Part shown: positions 33,429-41,600 of the stretch, one piece after another
Layout: each line of letters begins with the position of its first letter
Position numbering within the stretch: the stretch's first letter is position 1
Origin: Pseudomonas sp. BGr12
Lineage (GTDB): Bacteria; Pseudomonadota; Gammaproteobacteria; Pseudomonadales; Pseudomonadaceae
Reading direction: 5' to 3'
NCBI RefSeq assembly: GCF_030272895.1
Contig: NZ_JALRNF010000003.1
Span: forward strand, 62,001 to 126,000
Length of the DNA: 64,000 bases
Notes under the pieces: generated by a model
The model's input: only the letters and a program-made list of their open reading frames with translations
What the model was told of the DNA's origin: nothing
Databases searched by the model: none
Program-made: the position numbers and the translations under genes

Positions 33429-34157
33429 TTACTCGGCTGCGGTGTCGGCGTCGGCGTCGGCCTTGGCCTGATCCTTGATACCCAGCAGTTCCAGCTCGAA
33501 CACCAGGACCGAGTTGGCCGGAATCATCGGGCTCGGGCTTTGTGCGCCGTAGGCCAGGTCGGACGGGATGTACAGCTTGTACTTCTCGCCGACGTGCATC
33601 AGTTGCAGGCCTTCGACCCAACCCGGGATCACGCCGCTGACCGGCAGGTCGATCGGGCTGCCACGCTCCACCGAGCTGTCGAAGACCTTGCCATCGATCA
33701 GCTTGCCTTCGTAGTGGACGGTGACCACGTCATCCGGCTTTGGCTGGGCGCCGTCGGCCTTCTTGATCACTTCGTACTGCAGGCCCGAAGCGGTGGTGAC
33801 GACACCGGCCTTCTTGCCGTTTTCTTCGAGGAACTTCTTGCCGGCAGCGGCCGACTCTTCGCTCATCTTGGCCAGGCGCTCTTCTGCACGCTTCTGCAGG
33901 GCAGCAAAGGCTTCGACCAGTTCCTCGTCCTTGATCTTCTGTTCTTTCTTGCCGACAGCATCTTCGATGCCTTGAGCAACAGCTTTCGAATCAAGGTCGT
34001 CCATGCCTTCCTGAGCCAGGCTCTTGCCCATGTTCAGGCCAATACCGTAGGAGGCTTTCTGTGCCGGCGTCTTGAGCTCGACGCTGGTCTGCGAATCGCA
34101 ACCCGCCAGGACCAGACCAACCAGGGCAACCGCAGCCGCCAACCGATGCTGTTTCAT
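33429..34157 (-). CDS. FkpA/Mip-type FKBP peptidyl-prolyl isomerase lipoprotein
   Basis: A protein of 242 residues with a lipoprotein signal (LVGLVLAGC, Cys near residue 20). The N-terminal helical dimerisation domain (about 30-125) has KASYGIGLNMGKSLAQ and a long charged helix. The C-terminal FKBP domain (about 130-230) has VTVHYEGKLIDGKVFDSSVERG, VIPGWVEGLQLMHVGEKYKLYIPSDLAYG and the closing VLVFELELLGI. It assists folding of exported proteins at the periplasmic face. The start at 34157 gives the canonical lipoprotein N-terminus; an upstream extension is rejected. Confidence 0.92.
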   Translation of the reverse strand: MKQHRLAAAVALVGLVLAGCDSQTSVELKTPAQKASYGIGLNMGKSLAQEGMDDLDSKAVAQGIEDAVGKKEQKIKDEELVEAFAALQKRAEERLAKMSEESAAAGKKFLEENGKKAGVVTTASGLQYEVIKKADGAQPKPDDVVTVHYEGKLIDGKVFDSSVERGSPIDLPVSGVIPGWVEGLQLMHVGEKYKLYIPSDLAYGAQSPSPMIPANSVLVFELELLGIKDQAKADADADTAAE

Positions 34158-34384
34158 GCTATTTCCTTGTTCATGCGCCAAAAGGGCAATCGAGTAAAGC
34201 CGCGAGCTTATCAGGCGGCCACGACCAATGGCTACCGGCATGAGAGCAAGAAAAGCCGGATAAGTTCAGCCAGTTAAACGCTTCTTCATGCAACGCTACA
34301 GCCAGTGGCCAGTATTGTCGGCTGTTGACACTTGAGCAATGTCCAAACGGAGTTTTTGTAGCAGTTTGTAATATGGCAGGGATC

Positions 34385-35317
34385 TCAAGGGTAGCTGCCG
34401 TCGCGGTACTGCCCCGCTACTTCGCGCAGCACCTCGCACAGCCAACGGGCCGGCAGGCTCAGAGGCAAAGCGGCGTTGCTGCAGATACCCACCGAACCGC
34501 CCGGCTCCTGCACGCCCAGGTCCAGCTCGCACAACTCGCCCCGGCCCAGGTCGACGCGCACGGCATCGCGCGGGGCGACCCAGACCGCATCGCTGCCTTG
34601 CACGTAACGGCGGCTCAAGGCCGGCGAGAGGGTTTCCAGGCGCTGCGCGGGTTGTTCGATGGCGCACTGCACGAACAGGCTGTCGGCGTGCTTGCGAATG
34701 GTGGTGCCGGCCAGCGGCAGCACCAGCGGATAGCGCCCCACCTGGCTGCGCTCGATGGGCTGGCGCGCCAGCAGCGGATGGCCAGGACGCACCACCAGCG
34801 ACATCGACTCGCTGTACAGGTGCTCGAACAGCAGGCCCTGGATCTGCGGACTGTCGGTCATGCGGCCGATCACCAGGTCCAGTTCACCGACGTGCAACTG
34901 CGCCAGCAGGTGCGCGCTGGGCCCGGTGGCGACGCTGACCACCAGGGCGTCGTGGCGCTGATGCAAGCGACAGAGCACCTCGGGCATCAACAGGCTTTCG
35001 ACCGTGGACAGCACCCCCACACGCACCTGTGGCGGCGCATGCTCCTCGCCGCGCAGGGTACTGACCCCTTCGCGCAGGGCCTGCACGCTGGGCCCGGCGT
35101 AGCGCATGAAGCGCGTGCCGGCCGGGGTCAGTTCGACGCCCTGCTTGCTGCGTTCGAACAGGCGGGTCTGCAGCAGGTCTTCAAGCTCCTTGAGGGTCTT
35201 GGAGATCGCTGGCTGACTGATCGCCATGGCATCGGCGGCCTTGGCGAAACTGCCCTGGCGGGCGATTTCGAGAAAGCACAGCAGATGGCGGAATTTGATC
35301 CGGGTGTCTAGGTTCAT
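34385..35317 (-). CDS. pcaQ: LysR-type regulator, PcaQ-like
   Basis: A protein of 310 residues. The N-terminal winged HTH (residues 8-66) has IKFRHLLCFLEIARQGSFAKAADAMAISQPAISKTLKELE; the effector domain begins near 95. The opening MNLDTRIKFRHL and the effector-domain segments VRVGVLSTVESLLMPEVLCRL and LPLAGTTIRKHAD fit the PcaQ/GbpR branch, whose members control protocatechuate or galactose-type catabolism. No pca genes are in the window, so the regulator is an orphan and the name rests on family resemblance. Confidence 0.75.
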   Translation of the reverse strand: MNLDTRIKFRHLLCFLEIARQGSFAKAADAMAISQPAISKTLKELEDLLQTRLFERSKQGVELTPAGTRFMRYAGPSVQALREGVSTLRGEEHAPPQVRVGVLSTVESLLMPEVLCRLHQRHDALVVSVATGPSAHLLAQLHVGELDLVIGRMTDSPQIQGLLFEHLYSESMSLVVRPGHPLLARQPIERSQVGRYPLVLPLAGTTIRKHADSLFVQCAIEQPAQRLETLSPALSRRYVQGSDAVWVAPRDAVRVDLGRGELCELDLGVQEPGGSVGICSNAALPLSLPARWLCEVLREVAGQYRDGSYP

Positions 35318-35357
35318 GCCCGGAGTTTATCGGGGCCGTGCGCGGACTGTCGATTGC

Positions 35358-35446
35358 TGTGGGAGCGGGCTTGCCCCGCGATTGCGGTGTGACTGACAGA
35401 CCGCTATCGCGGGGCAAGTCGGGTCGCCGCACCGCCGCGCCTACAG
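35358..35446. repeat. REP pair 9 (one short, one long arm)
   Basis: Short-type arm 35358-35382 and long-type arm 35406-35446 in inverse orientation, between nirD and the LysR start. The end of the long arm contains the nirD stop codon. Confidence 0.88.
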
Positions 35447-35803
35447 GCCGATTTCCACCTGCTCACCGCGCAGCCGCACCGGCCACACCTGCAGAGCCTG
35501 CTGCGCATCCTCCAGGCAACGCCCGTCATTCAGGCTGAAATGCTGCTTGTACAAAGGCGCCGCCACCACCAGCTCGCCCTTCAGATGCCCCACCAGGCCA
35601 CGACCGATCACATTGGCCCCGGACTTCGGGTCCTGGTTGTCGATGGCAAACACCGGGTTGTCCTCCCCGGGCAGGTAGAACAGCGCCACCTGCCGGCCTT
35701 CGAACCAGACCACCACGCCCGAGTGCGCCACCAGGTCCTGGCGGCCACAGACGGCACTCCAGCGTTGGGTTTGCAGGTTTACAGCAGCATTGGACAGGCT
35801 CAT
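35441..35803 (-). CDS. nirD: Assimilatory nitrite reductase small subunit NirD
   Basis: A protein of 120 residues with the Rieske-like fold of NirD but, as usual for this subfamily, no Cys/His cluster ligands. Recognisable blocks are WSAVCGRQDLVAHSGVVVWF, GEDNPVFAIDNQDPKSGANVIGRG and APLYKQHFSLNDGRCLEDAQQ. The ATG at 35803 shares its A with the TGA stop of nirB (TGATG); a GTG one codon earlier is also possible. It partners NirB in reducing nitrite to ammonium. The stop codon lies at the edge of a REP arm. Confidence 0.93.
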   Translation of the reverse strand: MSLSNAAVNLQTQRWSAVCGRQDLVAHSGVVVWFEGRQVALFYLPGEDNPVFAIDNQDPKSGANVIGRGLVGHLKGELVVAAPLYKQHFSLNDGRCLEDAQQALQVWPVRLRGEQVEIGL

Positions 35804-38361
35804 CACAGCACCTCTTCAGTGGTCGGGATCAAATGAAGTTCAGCGGCGCCGATCGGCCGGCGCTGGCCACGCTCGCGGACAAAATGCACACCCGGATCAG
35901 GCCGCTGGTCGTTGACGAAGGTCCGGAAGCGTTTGAGCTTTTCCGGGTCTTTCAGGGCATTGGCCCATTCGCATTCATAGCGATCGACCACCAGCTGCAT
36001 CTGCGCTTCGAGCTCGGCACCCAGGCCCAGGCTGTCGTCGAGGATCACCGCCTTGAGGTAGTCCAGGCCACCCTCCAGGCTCTCGCGCCAGACCGAGGTG
36101 CGTTGCAGCTTGTCGGCGGTGCGGATGTAGAACATCAGTACCCGGTCGATGGTGCGGATCAGCCCGGCATCGTCCAGGTCGGTGGCGAACAGCTCGGCAT
36201 GGCGCGGGCGCATGCCGCCGTTGCCGCAGATGTACAGGTTCCAGCCCTTCTCGGTGGCGATCACGCCGATGTCCTTGCTCTGCGCCTCGGCGCATTCGCG
36301 GGTGCAGCCGGACACTGCGAACTTGAGCTTGTGCGGCGAGCGCAGGCCCTTGTAGCGGTCTTCCAGGGTCAGGGCCATCTGCACGCTGTCCTGCACGCCA
36401 TAGCGGCACCAGGTGCTGCCGACGCAGGATTTGACCGTGCGCGTGGACTTGCCATAGGCGTGGCCGGTTTCGAAGCCGGCCTCGATCAGTTCGCCCCAGA
36501 TGGCCGGCAACTCGTGCAGCTGGGCGCCGAACAGATCGATGCGCTGGCCGCCGGTGATCTTGGTGTAGAGGTCGTATTTTTTCGCCACCTGGCCGATGAC
36601 GATCAGTTTGTCCGGGGTGATCTCGCCACCGGGGATGCGCGGCACCACCGAATAGGTACCGTTCTTCTGCATGTTGGCCATGAAGGTGTCGTTGGTGTCC
36701 TGCAGCGGCACCAGCGACGGGTCCATGATCGGCTGGTTCCAGCAGGACGCCAGGATCGAGCCGACGGTGGGTTTGCAGATGTCGCAGCCGACGTGGCCGC
36801 GGCCATGTTTGGCGAGCATCTCGTCGAAGCTCTGGATGCCCTCGACCCGCACCAGCGCATAGAGCTCCTGGCGGGTGTAGGCGAAGTGCTCGCACAGGCT
36901 CTTGTCGACGCTGACACCCCGGGCGATCAGCTCATGCTCGAACACCTGCTTGAGCAAGGCCGCACACCCGCCGCAGCCGGTGCAGGCCTTGGTCTGCTGC
37001 TTGAGCTCGCCAAGCTCGCCACAGCCATTGTCGATGGCCTTGCAGATCGCACCCTTGCTGACGTTATGGCACGAGCAGATGGTCGCGCTGTCGGGCAGGG
37101 CATCGGCGCCCAGGGTCGGGGCGCCGCCGGTTTGCGGCAGGATCAGCGCCGCCGGGTCGGCGGGCAGGGCAATGCCGTTCTGCACGTACTGCAGCAGGGT
37201 GTCGTAGTAGCTGTTGTCGCCCACCAGCACCGCCCCCAGCACCTGTTTGCCACTGGCATCGACCACCAGGCGCCGGTAGGCCGAACCTGCCTCGTCGATA
37301 AAGCGGTAGCTGCGCGCACCGGGCGTGGCGCCATGGGCATCGCCGATGGAGCCGACATCGACACCCAGCAGCTTGAGCTTGGTCGACATGTCGGCGCCGG
37401 TGAAGCTGGCGGCTTCACTGCCTGCCAGCGCCGCCGCGACGTTGCGCGCCATGCTGTAGCCCGGCGCCACCAGGCCGAACACGCTGCCATTCCACGAGGC
37501 GCATTCGCCGATGGCGAAGATCTGCGGGTCGCTGGTGCGGCAGGCGCTGTCGATCACCACGCCACCACGGGCAGCGACCTCCAGGCCGCTGCTGCGGCCC
37601 AGGGCATCCTGCGGACGAATGCCGGCGGAAAAGACGATCAGGTCGGTTTCGAGGAACTCGCCGCCGTCGAAGTTCATCCGGTAGCGATAGTCTTCGCCGG
37701 CAACCACCGACTGGGTCGCCCGCGACAGGTGCACGCCCACCCCCAGCGCCTCGATCTGCGCCCGCAAGGCCGCGCCGCCCTCGGCATCCAGTTGCACCGG
37801 CATCAAGCGCGGGGCGAACTCCACCACATGGGCTTCCAGGCCCAGGGACTTGAGGGCGTTGGCCGCTTCCAGGCCCAGCAGGCCACCGCCGACCACCACG
37901 CCACGCCGGGCATCGGCCGCCGCTGCGCGGATGCCGTCGAGGTCGTCGAGGGTGCGATAGACCAGGCGCGAAGCACCTGCGCAGCCTTCGATCGGCGGCA
38001 CGAAGGGGTAGGAACCGGTGGCCAGGATCAACTGGTCATAGGCATAACGACCGGCCGGGGTAACCACCTCGCGGCGTTCGCGGTCGATCTCCAGCACGGC
38101 CTCGTCCAGGTGCAGGGCAATGCCGTGCTCGGCGTACTGGCCCGCAGCGCCCATTGCCAGGGTTTCGGCATCGCTGCCACTGAAGTATTCCGACAGGTGC
38201 ACCCGGTCATAGGCGCGTTGACGCTCCTCGCCGAACACCCGCAGTTCGAAGCGACCCAGGGCGCCCTGTTCGATCAACTGCTCGACGCAGTGATGCCCCA
38301 CCATGCCGTTGCCGACGATGATCAGTTTTTCCCGCGGGATGATGGTCGTTGCTGCATTCAT
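35803..38361 (-). CDS. nirB: Assimilatory NAD(P)H nitrite reductase large subunit NirB
   Basis: A protein of 852 residues. The FAD-binding region (1-about 330) has IVGNGMVGHHCVEQL and VVVGGGLLGLEAANAL. A BFD-type [2Fe-2S] region follows with CSCHNVSKGAICKAI and CTGCGGC (about 430-475). The C-terminal sulfite/nitrite reductase domain has SCVGSTWCRYGVQDS and CTRECAEAQSKDIGVIATEKGW, giving the four Cys of the siroheme-[4Fe-4S] centre. It catalyses the six-electron reduction of nitrite to ammonium in the cytosol. Transcription starts from its own sigma54 promoter through an attenuator leader downstream of nasA. Confidence 0.96.
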   Translation of the reverse strand: MNAATTIIPREKLIIVGNGMVGHHCVEQLIEQGALGRFELRVFGEERQRAYDRVHLSEYFSGSDAETLAMGAAGQYAEHGIALHLDEAVLEIDRERREVVTPAGRYAYDQLILATGSYPFVPPIEGCAGASRLVYRTLDDLDGIRAAAADARRGVVVGGGLLGLEAANALKSLGLEAHVVEFAPRLMPVQLDAEGGAALRAQIEALGVGVHLSRATQSVVAGEDYRYRMNFDGGEFLETDLIVFSAGIRPQDALGRSSGLEVAARGGVVIDSACRTSDPQIFAIGECASWNGSVFGLVAPGYSMARNVAAALAGSEAASFTGADMSTKLKLLGVDVGSIGDAHGATPGARSYRFIDEAGSAYRRLVVDASGKQVLGAVLVGDNSYYDTLLQYVQNGIALPADPAALILPQTGGAPTLGADALPDSATICSCHNVSKGAICKAIDNGCGELGELKQQTKACTGCGGCAALLKQVFEHELIARGVSVDKSLCEHFAYTRQELYALVRVEGIQSFDEMLAKHGRGHVGCDICKPTVGSILASCWNQPIMDPSLVPLQDTNDTFMANMQKNGTYSVVPRIPGGEITPDKLIVIGQVAKKYDLYTKITGGQRIDLFGAQLHELPAIWGELIEAGFETGHAYGKSTRTVKSCVGSTWCRYGVQDSVQMALTLEDRYKGLRSPHKLKFAVSGCTRECAEAQSKDIGVIATEKGWNLYICGNGGMRPRHAELFATDLDDAGLIRTIDRVLMFYIRTADKLQRTSVWRESLEGGLDYLKAVILDDSLGLGAELEAQMQLVVDRYECEWANALKDPEKLKRFRTFVNDQRPDPGVHFVRERGQRRPIGAAELHLIPTTEEVL

Positions 38362-38416
38362 ACCTGATCCTCACTCAAGGCCATTCACGGTGGCTGTGCT
38401 GCAGGGGCGAACCCCG

Positions 38417-38459
38417 AAAAACAAAAAAGGCGCCTGGAGCCGAAGCTCCAGGCGCCTTT
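38417..38459 (-). terminator. Attenuator terminator in the nirB leader
   Basis: A perfect 15-base-pair stem (arms starting AAAGGCGCCTGGAGC, tetraloop TTCG) is followed by TTTGTTTTT on the minus strand. It lies about 55 bases before the nirB start codon and must be overcome for nirBD expression from the leader. Its 5' arm overlaps the second hexaloop hairpin. Confidence 0.9.
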
Positions 38460-38465
38460 GCCTGG
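38448..38465 (-). promoter_or_regulatory. ANTAR-type hexaloop hairpin 2, nirB leader
   Basis: The RNA reads CCAGGC-AAAGGC-GCCUGG: a six-base-pair stem and six-base loop with A at position 1 and G at position 4, the ANTAR recognition signature. It uses the same bases as the terminator 5' arm, so the two structures exclude each other. Confidence 0.85.
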
Positions 38466-38485
38466 TCGTTTTATGTAGTTCCAGT

Positions 38486-38505
38486 GCGGATCGCCATTGA
38501 CCCGC
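38486..38505 (-). promoter_or_regulatory. ANTAR-type hexaloop hairpin 1, nirB leader
   Basis: The RNA reads GCGGGUC-AAUGGC-GAUCCGC: a seven-base-pair stem with one G-U pair and a six-base loop with A1 and G4. It lies 20 bases upstream of hairpin 2, the spacing of two-hairpin ANTAR sites. Confidence 0.85.
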
Positions 38506-38527
38506 GAGAACGTTGTACTATTGCAAA

Positions 38528-38544
38528 AGCAGGTAGCGTGCCAA
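38528..38544 (-). promoter_or_regulatory. Sigma54 promoter of nirBD
   Basis: TTGGCACGCTACCTGCT on the minus strand fits the consensus YTGGCACGRNNNTTGCW, with GG and GC exactly ten bases apart. The start site would be near 38517. A TGCACCA half-site resembling an NtrC box lies about 65 bases further upstream (38607-38613). Confidence 0.85.
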
Positions 38545-38634
38545 CTGCCAAAATCCGCCTTTTCAAGGCCTGAACGCCGCTGATCGCAGCAGATTTCGAC
38601 CCAGGCTGGTGCAGCCCTCCCCCTTATGGGGCAT

Positions 38635-41600
38635 TCAATACACGTCGCGCAGGTAGCGTTTGCTGCGGCTCAGTTCGCTGACATAGGCCTCTGCCTGTTC
38701 AATACTCAGCGCGCCGTGCTCGCGTACCACTTGTTTGAGCGCTGCATCGACGTCACGGGCCATGCGCTCGGCATCGCCACAGACATAGAAGTGACCGCCC
38801 TCCTCCAGCCAGCGCCAGAGTTCGGCGCCTTGCTCGAGCATGCGCTGCTGGACGTAGATCTTTTCGGCCTGGTCCCGGGAGAACGCGGTATCCAGCCGGG
38901 TCAGGTGGCCGTCGCGCTGCCAGGCCAGCAGTTCGTCGCGGTAATAGAAATCGCTGGCCGCCTTCTGCTCACCGAACAACAGCCAGTTGCGCCCCGTGGC
39001 GCCGGTGGCCTGACGCTCCTGGAGAAAGGCGCGAAACGGCGCGACGCCGGTGCCGGGGCCGACCATGATCACTGGTGCGCTGCTGTCCTCCGGCAAGCGA
39101 AAGTGGCTGGTCGGCTGGGTGAAGATCCTCACCTTGTCCTCGCCCACCCGATCAGCCAGATAGGTCGAGCACACACCCTTGCGTGCGCCATAGCGAACGG
39201 TGGAAACGGTCAGGTGAACCTGTCCGGGATGCTGCTTGGGGCTGGAGCTGATCGAGTACAGACGCGGCTGCAGCGGTTTGAGCAGGCCGAGCCAGGTGTC
39301 CAGGTCCAGCTGCGGATCGAACGCATGGACCAGGTCGATCAGTTGCTTGCCCCACAGCCAGTCCTTGAGCGCGGCCTTGTTCTCGGGTTTGAGCAGGTCC
39401 GCCAGCGATGAGTGACTGCTGTGCCGGGCAAAGGTTTCGAGCATCTTCGGGCTGATCCGGGCAATCTCCAGATACCCGGCCAGCGCTTCGCCCAGAGGCA
39501 TGTCGGCCTGGCCCTTGAGGCTGACCGACTGCCTTGCGTCGAGTCGGGTCGCTGTCAGCCATTCATCCACCAGTGCCGGGCAGTTGCGCGGCCACACGCC
39601 CAGGGCGTCACCGGCCTGGTAGCTCAAGCCGCTGTCGGCCAGATCGAATACCAGTTGCCGGGTTTCCTTGGTCGCACCGGGGCTGTTGAGCAAACGGTTG
39701 TCGAGCAGGCGTGCCGGCAAGGGTTGCTGCTTGCTGAAGCGGGTCGCTGCAGATGCTGCCGTGGTCACTGGTTCAGGCGTACTGCCGAGTTTGTCGAGCA
39801 AAGCGTTCAGCCACTGCCCGGCCGGCTCGTCGAAGTCCCCCTCACAATCGACTCGCTCCAGCAGACGTTGGGCACCCAGCTCAGCCAGGCGCTGGTCGAG
39901 CTTGCGGCCAAAGCCACAGAACTGTTCGTAACTGGAGTCGCCCAGCGCCAGTACGGCATAGGGCAAGCCGGCGCAACGGCTGGCCTGCTCACCGTGCAGG
40001 CTTTGCCAGAAGGCCGCGCCGCTGTCCGGCGCATCGCCGTCGCCAAAGGTGCTGGCGATCAGCAACAGGCTGGCGGCACCGTCCAGTTGCGCCATGGCCA
40101 CCTCCTCCATGCAGCTCAGTTGCACGGCAAGACCGGCCTGGCGCAGACGCTCGGCGCAGTGTTCGGCCAGGGCCTGGCCATTGCCGGTCTGCGAAGCCCA
40201 GAGCAGCAGATGCCGGGCTTGCTCCGGCGCATTCAGCGGCAACGCCTGGGGCTGGGCACTGCGTGAGTACAACCCGGCCAGCAGGCCGTCGACCAACAAG
40301 CGCCGCGCGGGCGCCAGCGGAGCACTGGCCGGCAGGGTTGGTACACCGTCGAGCCGGGCCTGCGCGCTACGCAGGCCGAGGACGAAGCCCTGCATGTACT
40401 GTTGTTCGTCTTCGGCCAGGGCCAGTTCAACCCGGGGGTCCAGGCCGAGCAGGCGGCTCAGGGTGTCGGTGGGCATGGCAGACTGCTCCTGGTCGATCGG
40501 GGTGGCAGGAATACGTTCACCAGCGACCCGCTCCAGGGTCACCGCGCAATACTTGAACGCCGGTTGTAGCGACACGGGATCGACTGCGTCGCTGGTGACG
40601 GCGTTGACCGCCAGGTTGTCGCCATAGACATCGTTCCAGTGAAACGGCGCAAAGCAGTTGCCCGGCAGCACCCGCGTGGTGATCCGCGCCGGCAGCAGCG
40701 CTTTTCCACGTCGCGAACTCACCTGGACCTGGTCCATCTCGGCGATGCCCAGGCGTGTAGCATCCTCGGGATGAATCTCCAGGAACGGGCCGGGATCGAG
40801 CTTGTTCAGAGTCGCCACCTTGCCGGTCTTGGTCAGGGTGTGCCATTGGTGCTGGACCCGGCCGGTGTTCAGCACCAAGGGAAAGGCATCGTCCGGCTGC
40901 TCGGCCGGCGGCAGCCAGGGCCGGGCGAAAAAGCGCGCCTTGCCGTTGGCCGTGGGGAAGGCGATGGCCGGCACCTGGCCTTGCTCGTCACGGAACAGGG
41001 CCTGGCTGAGGCCGTCGTTGCGATAGCGCAACGGGCTACGCGGATTGTCACGTTGCGGCTGGCACGGCCACTGTTGAGGTGCCTGACGCAAACCGCTGTA
41101 GCTGACACCGCGCAGGTCGTAACCGGTGGCCGGGTTCCAGGCCTGGCGGATTTCCTCGAACACCGCCTCGGCATCGGCATAGCTGAAGGCCTCGGCGTAG
41201 CCCATCGCACAGGCGATACGGGCGATGATCTGCCAGTCGGGCAGGCTGTCGCCGGGCGGATCGATCGCCTTGCTCATCAGGGTCAGGTTGCGCTCGGAGT
41301 TGATCATCACGCCCTCGCCCTCGGCCCACAGTGCGGCGGGTAGGAGGATGTCGGCGTAGCGGTTGGTCTCGGTGTCGAGGAAGGCATCCTGGGTGATCAC
41401 CAGCTCCGCCGCCTGCAGGCCGTCGATCACCTGCTGGCGGTTGGCAACGCTGGCCACCGGGTTGCTGCAGATGATCCAGCAGGCCTTGATCCGTCCGGCG
41501 GCCAGGCTGTCGAACAGCGCCACGGTGCCGTCGCCCGCTTCGCTGCGCAGGCTGCCGGCGGGGATCTTCCACAGCTGTTCGACAAAGCTGCGATCCGCCT

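Noticed and set aside
35833..38367. Open frame of 844 codons antisense to nirB
   Set aside because: A shadow of GC-rich codon use; it is exactly opposite the well-supported nirB, has no ribosome-binding site and no recognisable domain. Similar long antisense frames over prc, mscS, actP, the usher and mxtR were rejected for the same reason.
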